From contig NZ_JBBCBW010000015.1 of NCBI RefSeq assembly GCF_037204085.1, forward strand, positions 62,001 through 126,000: a DNA stretch of 64,000 nt, written 5' to 3'. This DNA is from Variovorax sp037204085 (GTDB lineage: Bacteria; Pseudomonadota; Gammaproteobacteria; Burkholderiales; Burkholderiaceae_C). A model generated the notes under the pieces. That model ran no database searches. It saw only the letters and a program-made list of their open reading frames with translations, and was not told where the DNA came from. A program made the translations under genes and the position numbers. Each line of letters begins with the position of its first letter. The first letter of the stretch is position 1. Below, in pieces: positions 1-8,264 of this stretch.

Positions 1-419
1 GCCTTGCGCTCGGCCGCGCTCCACGATGTGTGCGTACGCAGCAGCTCGTCGACCTGCTCGCCGCAGCTGAGCACCGGGTTGAGCGCGGTCATCGGCTCCT
101 GGAACACCATGCCCATGCCGGTGCCGCGCAACTGGCGCAGCCGCTTGTCGGAGACGAAGCGGCCGTTGTCGACCAGCGTTTCGCCGGACAGGATCACCTG
201 GCCTGCCTTGAGCGCCAGCCCCTTGGCCAGCAGCCCCATCACGGTGGTCGCCAGCACCGACTTGCCGGAGCCGGACTCGCCCACGATGCACAGCGTGCGC
301 CCGGCCTCGATGCGCAGGTCGAGCCCCTCGATGGCATGCGGCCGGTCGGCGTCGGACGGCAGCGCGACCTGCAGGCCGCGCACCTCGAGGATTGCGGCGC
401 TTCGGTTGGAATCGGTCAT
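1..419 (-). CDS. Peptide ABC transporter ATP-binding protein (partial, N-terminal part)
   Basis: This is the N-terminal ~139 residues of an ABC ATPase; the C-terminal part lies beyond the left edge. It shows the Walker A GESGSGKS and the Q-loop in MVFQEPMTALNPV, both typical of the DppD/OppD/GsiA group that powers oligopeptide import. The start is the ATG at 417-419, giving MTDSNRSAAILEVRGLQV. The gene begins 12 bp after the permease stop, so it is the last visible member of the importer operon running leftward. Whether it is a single DppD-like protein or a fused DppD-DppF ATPase cannot be decided from this fragment. Confidence 0.93.
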   Translation of the reverse strand, partial: MTDSNRSAAILEVRGLQVALPSDADRPHAIEGLDLRIEAGRTLCIVGESGSGKSVLATTVMGLLAKGLALKAGQVILSGETLVDNGRFVSDKRLRQLRGTGMGMVFQEPMTALNPVLSCGEQVDELLRTHTSWSAAERK

Positions 420-431
420 GGAATCGGCACC

Positions 432-1304
432 TCAGACGCGTTTGGAAAACTTGGGGTCGAGCACGTCGCGCAATCCGTCGCCGAGCATGTTGATTGCGAG
501 CACCGTGGGCACCAGGAAGAGCGCGGGAAACAGCACGTTGCCGGGGCTTTGCGAGAACTGCACGCGCCCCTCGGCCATGATGTTTCCCCAGGTCGGCACG
601 TCCGACGGCAGTCCCAGGCCGAGAAAGCTCAGGATGGCTTCGGTCAGCACGGCCGAGGCCGCGATGAAGGTGCCCTGCACGATCAGCGGTGCGAGCGCAT
701 TGGGCAGGATGTCGCGCCAGAGAATGGTCGCGTCGGCGGTGGCCAGCGCGCGGGCCGCCTCCACGAAGGGCTCGTCGCGCAGGCTCATCACCAGCGCACG
801 CACCAGCCGCGTGACGCGCGGCACTTCGGGCACGGCGATGGCGAGGATCACCGTTGGCAGGCTGGCGCCGAGCACGGCCACCAGCGTGATCGCGAGCAGC
901 ACGGCGGGAATGGCCATCACGCCGTCCATCACGCGCATCAGCACGGCATCGACCGCGCGAAAATAGCCGGCCAGCATGCCCAGCAGGCAGCCGAACGCAA
1001 TGGCGACGAAGGCGGTGAACAGGCCCACCGTCATCGAGATGCGGGTGCCGTAGAGCACGCGGCTCCACACGTCGCGCCCGACGCTGTCGCTGCCCATCCA
1101 GAAGGTATGGGCGAACTGCGCGCCATCGGGCATCGTCACCTGCCCTGAGGTACCGGCGCCCACCGCGATGAAGCTCGGGTCCATCGCGGACGGATCGAAG
1201 GTGCCGAGCCAGGGCGCAAAGACGCCCAGCAGCGCCAGCGCGGCCAGCACGACGACGCCGCCGCGCACGGCGCTGTGGCGCCAGAGTCTTTCGAGGGTGC
1301 TCAT
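432..1304 (-). CDS. Dipeptide-type ABC transporter permease, DppC-like
   Basis: A 290-residue inner-membrane permease. One N-terminal transmembrane segment (about residues 12-35) is followed by a periplasmic stretch with GSDSVGRDVWSR, the usual DppC/OppC signature. The five-helix core follows, with the EAA loop EAARALATADATILWRD near residue 195, which docks on the ATPase. The start is the ATG at 1302-1304, 14 bp after the DppB stop. It pairs with the adjacent DppB-like protein to form the channel of a peptide or peptide-like importer. The substrate is unknown. Confidence 0.93.
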   Translation of the reverse strand: MSTLERLWRHSAVRGGVVVLAALALLGVFAPWLGTFDPSAMDPSFIAVGAGTSGQVTMPDGAQFAHTFWMGSDSVGRDVWSRVLYGTRISMTVGLFTAFVAIAFGCLLGMLAGYFRAVDAVLMRVMDGVMAIPAVLLAITLVAVLGASLPTVILAIAVPEVPRVTRLVRALVMSLRDEPFVEAARALATADATILWRDILPNALAPLIVQGTFIAASAVLTEAILSFLGLGLPSDVPTWGNIMAEGRVQFSQSPGNVLFPALFLVPTVLAINMLGDGLRDVLDPKFSKRV

Positions 1305-1318
1305 GATCAGTAGTGGAA

Positions 1319-2260
1319 TCAGTAGCGAATCCGAGGGTCGAGAAAGAGATAGCTCACGTCGACCAGCAGGTTGACGGCGACGTAGACCACGGCAAAGAAC
1401 AGCACCACGCCCTGCAGCACCGGGAAGTCGCGGTTCAGCACCGCATCGACCGTCAGCTGGCCGAGGCCCGGAATGGCAAACACCGTCTCGGTGACCACCA
1501 CGCCGCCCAGCAGCAGCGCCGCGCTCACGCCGATCACGGTAACCACCGGCACCGCGGCGTTGCGCAGCGCATGGTGCTTGAGCACCTCGAGTTCGGCAAT
1601 GCCCTTGGCACGCGCGGTGCGGATGAAGTCCTCGGTGAGCGCTTCGCTCACCGCCGCACGCGTCACCCGCGAGAGCAGTGCCACATAGGTAATGGCGAGC
1701 GTGAGGCAGGGCAGCACGAGCTGGTTCAGCCACGGCCCCACGCCATCGGAAATGCGCCGGTAGCCCTGCACCGGAAACCACTGCAGCTTCATCGCGAGCA
1801 GGTAGATCAGCACATAGCCGACAACGAACACAGGCACCGAGAAGCCGGCCACCGAAAAGGCCATCACGGCCTTGTCGAGCCAGCCGCCCATGCGCCAGGC
1901 GGCCAGCGTGCCCAGCGGCAGCGCGATGCCCACCGCCAGCAGCAGCGTGCCGCCGGCCAGCGAGAGAGTCGGCTCCATGCGCTGGCCGATGAGTTCCAGC
2001 ACCGGCTTGTTCAGGAAGAACGAGAAGCCCAGGTCGCCGTGCAGCACGCCGTTGCCCCAGATCGCGAACTGCGTCCACAGCGGCTTGGTCAGGCCGAGCT
2101 GCACGCGGATGCGGTCCAGGTCTTCGTTGGTGGCGCTGTTGCCGCCGATGACGGCCGCCGGGTCGCCGGGCGTGAGGCGCACGATCATGAAGATCGCGAT
2201 TGCCACGACCAGCAGCACGGGGATGGTGGCGAGCAGGCGTTTGCCGAGGAAGGTCAGCAT
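1319..2260 (-). CDS. Dipeptide-type ABC transporter permease, DppB-like
   Basis: A 313-residue permease starting MLTFLGKRLLATIPVLLVV, the standard DppB/OppB N-terminus. It has the RLTPGDPA motif after the first helix and an EAA-type loop (TEDFIRTARAKGIAE) in the second half. It partners the downstream DppC-like subunit. An in-frame TTG two codons upstream (2264-2266) is possible, but the ATG at 2258-2260 matches the family N-terminus better. It follows the binding-protein gene by 12 bp, so the genes are almost certainly co-transcribed. Confidence 0.93.
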   Translation of the reverse strand: MLTFLGKRLLATIPVLLVVAIAIFMIVRLTPGDPAAVIGGNSATNEDLDRIRVQLGLTKPLWTQFAIWGNGVLHGDLGFSFFLNKPVLELIGQRMEPTLSLAGGTLLLAVGIALPLGTLAAWRMGGWLDKAVMAFSVAGFSVPVFVVGYVLIYLLAMKLQWFPVQGYRRISDGVGPWLNQLVLPCLTLAITYVALLSRVTRAAVSEALTEDFIRTARAKGIAELEVLKHHALRNAAVPVVTVIGVSAALLLGGVVVTETVFAIPGLGQLTVDAVLNRDFPVLQGVVLFFAVVYVAVNLLVDVSYLFLDPRIRY

Positions 2261-2272
2261 GGGCAAGCGCTC

Positions 2273-3904
2273 TTATTGCTTCTTGATGTTCCAGTACACC
2301 TGCGCACCGGCCGGCACCAGGCCGCTCACGTTCTTGCGCACCGCGGCGGGCTGGTTGTACTGGCCGACCGGCACGTGCGTGGCGGTCTCGAAGGCGCGCA
2401 GCTGGGCGGCCTGCGCGAGCTTTTTCTTGTCGGCCTCGGTCTTGGCCTGGGCGAACTGCACCTTGATCTCCTCGAGCTTCGCATCGGTCTGCCAGCCGAA
2501 CCAGCCCTTGTCTCCCGTGGCGTTCATCATGGCCATGGTGATCGGGTTGAGGATGTCCGACGCCGTCCACGAGGTCATGAAAGCGCTCCAGCCGCCGGCC
2601 GTGGGCGCATCCTTCTTGGCACGGCGCGCCACCAGCGTGGACCAGTCCATCGACTGCATGTCGACCTTGAAGCCCGCCTGCTCCAGCTGCTGCTTGGCCA
2701 CCAGCGGCAGCTTGCCGATGGTGGGGTTGTCGGTCGGGCGCATCAGCACCACGGGCTCGCCCTTGTAGCCGGCCTCCTGCAGCAGCGCCTTGGCCTTCTG
2801 CGGATTGGCAACGCCGGTGTAGTCGCCGGTCTGCTCCGACTCGAACAGCGTGCCGCAGGGGAACATGCTCTTGCAGTAGCGCGTGAGGCCGGGCGCGCCC
2901 ACCTGCGTGCGCAGGAAGGCTTCCTGGCCCAGCGCCACCAGCGCGGCGCGGCGCACCTTCTCGTTGTTGAACGGCGGCTGCAGGAAATTGAAGCGCAGGA
3001 TGAACTGGTTGCCCGCCGGTTGCGCATCCACCAGCTGGATGTCGGGGTTGGTGCGAAGCGTGGCGTACTGCTCGAAGGCGGGCTGCTCCAGGATGTCGGC
3101 CTCGCCGTTGAGCAGCGCGTTCATCTGCGTCTGTGCGTCGCGGATGATGAGCCACTCCACGCGGTCCACGTACACGTTCTTGCCGCCGGCCGTGCCCGAG
3201 GGTGCTTCGGCGCGCGGCTTGTAGCGCGTGTTCTTGGTAAACACCACGCGCTCGCCGGGGCGGAACTCGTCGGCCTTGAAGACGTAGGGGCCGGAGCCGA
3301 TCGACTCCTTGATCTGCGTGTCGCCCGAAGTGTCGGCAATGCGCTTGGGCATGATGAAGGGCACGTTGGACGACGGCTTGCCCAGCGCTTCGAGCACCAG
3401 GCCGAAGGGCTCCTTCAGCACGATCGAGAAGGTCCTGGCGTCGGGCGTCTCGTAGCGCTCGGTCACCTTGGCAAGCTGCGCGCCGAAGGTGTCGCGGCTG
3501 GCCCAGCGCTTGATGGAGGCCACCACGTCTTCGCTGGTGACGGGCTTGCCGTCGTGGAACTCGAGGCCCTCGCGCAGCGTGAAGGTCCAGGTCTTGTTGT
3601 CGGCGGACACCTTCCACTTGTCGACCATCTGCGGCTTGATGCGGCCTTCCAGGTCGGTGGCAAAGAGCGTGTCGTAGACCATGTAGCCGAAGTTGCGCGT
3701 CACATAGGCGGTGGTCCAGATCGGGTCGAGCACCGTGATGTTGCTGCTCGGAATGATCTTGAGGGTGGTGGTCTGCGCCATCGCGGGAGCGAAGGTGCCC
3801 ACGGCCGCGCCGGCCAGCAGCGCGGCGGCGCTCCATCGGGCAAGGCGGCGCGACAAATAGCCTGCCGGCTGGGCTGGCGAGTGCGAGAAGAGCTGCGGTT
3901 GCAT
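2273..3904 (-). CDS. ABC transporter substrate-binding protein, family 5 (DppA/OppA-like)
   Basis: A 543-residue periplasmic solute-binding protein of the SBP_bac_5 family and first gene of the importer operon. The start is the ATG at 3902-3904, preceded by a CAGGAAAT ribosome-binding site. A long signal peptide (twin Arg before a hydrophobic AALLAGAAVGTFAPAMA core) is probably cleaved after AMA near residue 43. The mature protein opens TTTLKIIPSSNITVLDPIW, typical of this family. An open frame runs further upstream to 4066, but that extension has no signal-peptide logic. The divergent MocR regulator probably controls this operon. Confidence 0.93.
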   Translation of the reverse strand: MQPQLFSHSPAQPAGYLSRRLARWSAAALLAGAAVGTFAPAMAQTTTLKIIPSSNITVLDPIWTTAYVTRNFGYMVYDTLFATDLEGRIKPQMVDKWKVSADNKTWTFTLREGLEFHDGKPVTSEDVVASIKRWASRDTFGAQLAKVTERYETPDARTFSIVLKEPFGLVLEALGKPSSNVPFIMPKRIADTSGDTQIKESIGSGPYVFKADEFRPGERVVFTKNTRYKPRAEAPSGTAGGKNVYVDRVEWLIIRDAQTQMNALLNGEADILEQPAFEQYATLRTNPDIQLVDAQPAGNQFILRFNFLQPPFNNEKVRRAALVALGQEAFLRTQVGAPGLTRYCKSMFPCGTLFESEQTGDYTGVANPQKAKALLQEAGYKGEPVVLMRPTDNPTIGKLPLVAKQQLEQAGFKVDMQSMDWSTLVARRAKKDAPTAGGWSAFMTSWTASDILNPITMAMMNATGDKGWFGWQTDAKLEEIKVQFAQAKTEADKKKLAQAAQLRAFETATHVPVGQYNQPAAVRKNVSGLVPAGAQVYWNIKKQ

Positions 3905-3981
3905 GTAATTTCCTGAAGTGATGGAACGCGGCGCCGGCACCCGGACGGCATGCGGCGGCGAGGGCTCCATTGAGTCAGGCC

Positions 3982-4018
3982 ACAGAAGAAATGCATATAT
4001 ACAGTTGAATTCTTCTGT
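3982..4018. promoter_or_regulatory. Candidate MocR operator: three ACAG(A/T)(A/T)GAA half-sites
   Basis: ACAGAAGAA at 3982-3990 is repeated exactly in inverted orientation as TTCTTCTGT at 4010-4018. A third, imperfect copy ACAGTTGAA lies at 4001-4009 and forms an 18-bp dyad with the inverted copy (ACAGttGAATTCttCTGT). The cluster sits in an AT-rich pocket (ATGCATATATACAG) between dppA and mocR. This is seen directly; its use as a MocR operator is inferred from position. Confidence 0.55.
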
Positions 4019-4071
4019 AGTAGAACAGTCTCCATCCGTCCCCCTGTTGGGGCTTTCTGCGCCCACAAACC

Positions 4072-5499
4072 GTGCATGCCTTCGCCGTGATCACCCTCGA
4101 CCCTTCGCTGCCCATGCCCCTGGTCCGCCAGCTCTACGACGCCCTGCTGGCGCAGATCGCATCGAGCGCGATGAAGCCCGGCGACAAGCTGCCGTCGGTG
4201 CGCGCACTGGCCAAGGATTGCGAGGTGAGCACCATGACCGTGACCAACGCCTACCAGCGCCTGGTTGCCGAGGGCCATGTGCAGGCGCGGCGCGCCAGCG
4301 GCTACTACGTCGCCGAGGTGGAGCGCGCGGCCACGCGGCGCAAGCCGTTCCTCGGGCGCACCTCGGTCGATTCGCTCTGGCTGCTGAAGCATGTGTACGA
4401 AGACGACCGCACCCTGCTCAACGCGGGCTGCGGCTGGGTTCCGCCCGAAATGCTGCATATCGGCGGCGTGCAGCGCGCGCTGGCCGCGCTGTCGCGCAAG
4501 TCCGCCGCCGGGCTCGCGAACTACGGCACGCCCTATGGCTATCTGCCGCTGCGCCAGCAGATCCAGACGCTGCTTGCGCAGAAGGGCATCGAGACCGCGC
4601 CGCACCAGATCGTGCTGACGCACGGTGCCTCGCAGGCGCTGAGCCTGGTGGCGCGCTGCCTGCTGCAGCCGCGCGATGTGGTGCTGGTGGACGAGCCGGG
4701 CTCGACCAACCTGTTCGCGATGCTGCGCTCGATGGACCTGAAGCTGGTCGGCGTGGAGCGCACGGTGAACGGCCCCGACCTCACGGCGCTGCAGGCGCTG
4801 GCGCAGCGCCACGGCGCCAAGGCCTTCTTCACCACCACCAACCTGCACAACCCCACCGGTGGCCAGTGCACGCCGGCCGTGGCCTACCAGATGCTGCGGC
4901 TGGCCGAGCAGCTCGACTTCCGCATCGTCGACAACGACGCGATGGCCGGGCTCGAGCCACCCGGCGCCACCTCGCTCGCGAGCCTCGACCGGCTGCAGCG
5001 CGTGATCCACGTCGGCAGCTTTTCCAAGACGGTGTCGCCCAGCCTGCGCGTGGGTTTCGTGGCCTGCAACGAGGAGTTCGCCGAGAAGATGATCCTGCAG
5101 AAGATGGTCAACAGCCTGACCACCTCGGAGCTCACCGAGCGGCTGCTGCACGGCGTGCTGGTGGAAGGCCGCTACCGGGCGCATCTCGCGCGCCTGGCCG
5201 AGCGGCTGCGGACGGCGCAGAACACCGTGTGCGAACGGCTGGAGACCGCCGGCATGCAGCTCTTCACGCGGCCGGCGGGCGGGCCCTTTCTGTGGGCGCG
5301 TTTCGAGCGCGACGATGTCGACATGCGCGCGCTGGCGCAGCGCGCCATCTCCGAGAGCTTCCTGCTCGCGCCGGGCGACCTGTTCCGCACCGACCTGCGG
5401 CCCACGCCCTGGCTGCGATTCAACGTCGGCTATGCCGACGACCCGAAGCTCTACCGCTTCCTGGCGCAGGAGGCACGCAGGCTGCGCCAGAAGGGCTGA
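4072..5499 (+). CDS. MocR-family regulator: GntR-type winged helix fused to aminotransferase-like domain
   Basis: A 475-residue fusion. Residues 1-75 are a GntR winged helix (KPGDKLPSVRALAKDCEVS, then MTVTNAYQRLVAEG). Residues ~100-470 are a fold-type I aminotransferase domain with the PLP lysine K319 in HVGSFSKTVSPSLRVGF, so PLP binding is likely intact. MocR proteins usually act as effector-sensing regulators rather than free enzymes. The start is a GTG at 4072; no upstream ATG fits. It faces the peptide importer across a 167-bp divergent region with repeated half-sites, which suggests it controls uptake of an amine-containing compound. The effector is unknown. Confidence 0.9.
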   Translation: MHAFAVITLDPSLPMPLVRQLYDALLAQIASSAMKPGDKLPSVRALAKDCEVSTMTVTNAYQRLVAEGHVQARRASGYYVAEVERAATRRKPFLGRTSVDSLWLLKHVYEDDRTLLNAGCGWVPPEMLHIGGVQRALAALSRKSAAGLANYGTPYGYLPLRQQIQTLLAQKGIETAPHQIVLTHGASQALSLVARCLLQPRDVVLVDEPGSTNLFAMLRSMDLKLVGVERTVNGPDLTALQALAQRHGAKAFFTTTNLHNPTGGQCTPAVAYQMLRLAEQLDFRIVDNDAMAGLEPPGATSLASLDRLQRVIHVGSFSKTVSPSLRVGFVACNEEFAEKMILQKMVNSLTTSELTERLLHGVLVEGRYRAHLARLAERLRTAQNTVCERLETAGMQLFTRPAGGPFLWARFERDDVDMRALAQRAISESFLLAPGDLFRTDLRPTPWLRFNVGYADDPKLYRFLAQEARRLRQKG

Positions 5500-5612
5500 G
5501 CCCCCGGGTTCGCCGGCTTTTGTTGCCGGCAATAGGCGGCACTGCCCCGACAATCCCTCAAGACAAGTAAGAACGATCTGCTGGCCTTGCCATCGATCAG
5601 AATGCCGAGCCC

Positions 5613-6326
5613 ATGTCCATGCCCATGTCCATGCCCCCATTGGAAGCCGCTGAAACCGTTTCCCTGCGTTCCTCGCTGGTGGTCGAAGACGACCCCGCGA
5701 TGCGCGAACGACTGGGCCATGTGCTGGCCACGCTCGGCAACGACGGGCAGCAGATCGCCTGGGCGGAGAGCATTGCCGCGGCCAAGGAACTGCTCCGCAC
5801 GCAGAGCTTCGGCATCGCACTGGTCGACATCGGCCTGCCGGACGGCAGCGGCGTCGAACTCATTAGCTGGATGCAGGCGCAGCATCCCAAGGTGCCCGCG
5901 GTGGTGATCTCGACCTTCCGCACCGAAGAGGTCATTTTTGCGGCGCTGCGTGCCGGCGCCATCGGCTACCTGCTGAAGGACCGCGACGATCTCGAATTAA
6001 GCATGGCGCTGCGCAGCATCGAGCGAGGGGGCGCACCGATCGATCCGGCCATTGCACGCCATATCCTCGGCTGGCTGGCAACGCAGCTGGCTTCGCCGGT
6101 GGCGGCGGCAGACGCGCCCGCCCCACTGCCCGTGGCGCTGACACCGCGAGAGCGAAAGATTCTCGAGCTCGTCTCGCAAGGGCTCAGCAACCGGGACATG
6201 GCCGAGTCGCTGTCGATCTCCAGGCTGACGGTGGAATGCCACACGAAGAACATCTACCGCAAGCTGGCCGTCAACTCACGCACCGAGGCCGTCTACCAGG
6301 CCCGCAGGCACGGCTTGCTGCACTAA
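5613..6326 (+). CDS. LuxR/NarL-type response regulator (intact copy)
   Basis: A 237-residue response regulator. The receiver has the acidic pocket E25-D26, phospho-acceptor D72 in LVDIGLPDGSG, and the conserved lysine in YLLKDRDDL. The LuxR-type helix-turn-helix is canonical (LTPRERKILELVSQGLSNRDMA, then SRLTVECHTKNIYRKL). The start lies in a perfect 12-bp tandem repeat (CATGTCCATGCC twice, 5612-5635), so four in-frame ATGs are available within seven codons; I use the first. A paralogue sharing most receiver sequence lies at 10265-10948. No kinase gene is adjacent on its 5' side, so the kinase at 8265 may serve both. Confidence 0.9.
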   Translation: MSMPMSMPPLEAAETVSLRSSLVVEDDPAMRERLGHVLATLGNDGQQIAWAESIAAAKELLRTQSFGIALVDIGLPDGSGVELISWMQAQHPKVPAVVISTFRTEEVIFAALRAGAIGYLLKDRDDLELSMALRSIERGGAPIDPAIARHILGWLATQLASPVAAADAPAPLPVALTPRERKILELVSQGLSNRDMAESLSISRLTVECHTKNIYRKLAVNSRTEAVYQARRHGLLH

Positions 6327-6357
6327 CCCAGGCCTGCTTGTTTGTGGCGCTCGCGCC

Positions 6358-8172
6358 TCACCAGGCGTAACCCGCCTGCACGCGAGCGGCAACGCGGTTG
6401 CTGCTGCCGCTGCTGGTCGCGGTGGAAACACCCAGCCCCAGGTTGAAGTTGTCGCTGACCTGGTAGCCGAAAGCGAAGCCGACCGCCGCAGCACCGGCGT
6501 AGTTGCCCACGGCGGCGCCCATCCATTTCTTGCCCACGGCCAAAGTCGGCATCGAAGGCATGGCCAGTGCGGCTGCAACGCCCTGTGCTGCAAAGGCGTT
6601 GGCCTGGCTGGTCGCGTTGCTCACCGCCTGCTGCAGCTGGTTGACGTTGACGGCATCGGTGCCCAGCAGGCCGGGCGCGACATTCGCAATGCCGCGCAAC
6701 TGACCGGTGGCGGCGTTGCCCACCGACACGGTGTTGTCACGGTCGGCCACCGAACCCTGGCCGAGCGCGACCGCGTTGCTGCCCGATGCCAGCGTGTTGG
6801 CACCCAGCGCCACGGCGTTGTTGCCGGTGGCCACCGCGTTGTTGCCCACGGCCGTCGTGGGGTCTGCCAGCGCCTTTGCGCCAGCCCCAATGGCGACCGA
6901 ACCCGCATGGCTGGCTTGTGCGCCGTTGCCGACGGCAACGGTGTCCTGCCCGTTGGCCTGTGCGTTGGTGCCCATCGACGTGCTGCCGGCACCGCTCGCG
7001 CCCGCCCCTGGCCCGCAGGCCACCGCTCCACCCGCGCCCACTGCGCAGACGCCGCTGGACAGTGCCTGGTTCATCAAGCTCTGCAATGCGGTGACCTGCT
7101 GGACGGTGAAGTTGTTTGCCGTGGTGATGGCCGTCTGCTGGGCCTGCTGCACCTGGCCGACATTGGCGGCATCGGTTGCCACCTGGCCCGCACCGACGTT
7201 GCTGATGGTGGTGCCGGCGCCGCCGTTGGCATTGAGTTGCAGCGAAGTGCCGCCCGCGCCGTACTGCGCCGAGTTCTGCGCCAGGCCGAGCGCGGAGTCG
7301 GCCGTGCCTTGTGCGGCCGAGGCTGTCTGCTGCACGGTGTACAGCTGGCTGCCATTGACTGCATCGGTACTTGCGGCGGTCACCGCTCCGGCGCTCACAT
7401 TGACCAGGCCGCGCGTCTGACCGGAGGCTCCGAAGGACACCGTGTTGGCCACGGTGGCAACAGAATTCGCGCCGATGGCGACGCTGCCGTTCGCGCCGCT
7501 TGCGACCCGGCTACCGGAACCCATCGCCACGCTACCCGTGGCCAATGCGGCCGCGCCCGAAGCTCCGCCGTTGGCGCCACCGATCGCAGTGCTGCCGCTG
7601 CCGGATGCCACGGCGCCTTGGCTGGCCCCTGAAGCGCTCCCGATGGCGATCGCGGCAATGCCCGAGGCCTGGGCCCCGCTGCCACCTGTCGGGCCGGTGT
7701 CGAGGCAGCAGGCCTCGGGGCCCACGCTTCCCGCGCCGAGCGCAATCGCACCGCTCGCTGAGGCTTGGGCACCGCGCCCCCCTGTGCCCCCCGTTCCCCC
7801 CGCCTCGCCGAGCGCGCCGGTTCCTCCGCCTCCGATGGCCGTTGCCCCGTTCGCGGTTGCGCTGGCCCCCGCCCCGCCCGTGCCGCCGGTGCCACCGGCC
7901 GTTCCTACGCCGCCATCGCCGCCCGCACCAAGTGCGGTGGCCCCGTCTCCCGAAACACTGGCCGCAGCGCCTCCCGTTCCCGCCGTTCCGTTGATGGTTC
8001 CGGGCCCGACATTGCCCGCGGAGCCATCGACAAATCCTGCCGCGAAGGCGCTGCCCGCAAACAGCAGCGCAAGGGCTGGCAGATGCCCAAGCGCTCCCCG
8101 CGTCAGCCCTTTTCTGTTCGGCTTTTTGCGCTGTACGTCGTGCGCAACGGCAGCGCGGCTCGGGAATGCCAT
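6358..8172 (-). CDS. Trimeric autotransporter adhesin (YadA-like)
   Basis: A 604-residue surface adhesin. It has an extended basic N-region and signal peptide (ALALLFAGSAFA, cleavage near residue 44), then a Gly-rich stretch of GGTGGTGG type (about 50-140). Left-handed head repeats follow (ATALGAG, AIAIGSA, SVAIGAN, AVALGAN), with neck-like segments TDAVNGSQLYTVQQ and TDAVNVNQLQQAVS. A C-terminal YadA anchor ends FNLGLGVSTATSSGS...VQAGYAW. The start is the ATG at 8170-8172 behind an AAGAAAGAAG purine tract. It would trimerise in the outer membrane and mediate attachment. Unusually the passenger has four cysteines (ACCL, and CAVGAGGAVAC). It is divergent from the kinase gene and convergent with the first response regulator. 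Confidence 0.92.
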   Translation of the reverse strand: MAFPSRAAVAHDVQRKKPNRKGLTRGALGHLPALALLFAGSAFAAGFVDGSAGNVGPGTINGTAGTGGAAASVSGDGATALGAGGDGGVGTAGGTGGTGGAGASATANGATAIGGGGTGALGEAGGTGGTGGRGAQASASGAIALGAGSVGPEACCLDTGPTGGSGAQASGIAAIAIGSASGASQGAVASGSGSTAIGGANGGASGAAALATGSVAMGSGSRVASGANGSVAIGANSVATVANTVSFGASGQTRGLVNVSAGAVTAASTDAVNGSQLYTVQQTASAAQGTADSALGLAQNSAQYGAGGTSLQLNANGGAGTTISNVGAGQVATDAANVGQVQQAQQTAITTANNFTVQQVTALQSLMNQALSSGVCAVGAGGAVACGPGAGASGAGSTSMGTNAQANGQDTVAVGNGAQASHAGSVAIGAGAKALADPTTAVGNNAVATGNNAVALGANTLASGSNAVALGQGSVADRDNTVSVGNAATGQLRGIANVAPGLLGTDAVNVNQLQQAVSNATSQANAFAAQGVAAALAMPSMPTLAVGKKWMGAAVGNYAGAAAVGFAFGYQVSDNFNLGLGVSTATSSGSSNRVAARVQAGYAW

Positions 8173-8204
8173 GGCTTCTTCTTTCTTGAAAGCAAACAAA
8201 ACAA

Positions 8205-8234
8205 TAGAGACAAAGTGTGTGTTTTCGGTCTCTA
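8205..8234. promoter_or_regulatory. 30-bp dyad in the adhesin/kinase divergent promoter
   Basis: TAGAGAC at 8205-8211 is matched by a perfect inverted GTCTCTA at 8228-8234 with 16 bp between. It lies in the 92-bp region shared by the divergent adhesin and kinase genes, where a response-regulator dimer would be expected to bind. The dyad is directly visible; its function is inferred. Confidence 0.5.
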
Positions 8235-8264
8235 CTAGGCCATCCCCGAAAATTGGTAAATGAA

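Noticed and set aside
432..3836. 1134-codon open frame on the - strand
   Set aside because: Only its last 290 codons are dppC; the rest reads dppB and dppA out of frame and yields Arg/His-rich nonsense.
1313..3916. 867-codon open frame on the + strand
   Set aside because: Antisense to dppB and dppA; typical of high-GC stop-poor frames.
5511..5535. GCCGGC...GCCGGC hairpin after mocR
   Set aside because: Stem of six bases without a T-tract; too weak to call a terminator.
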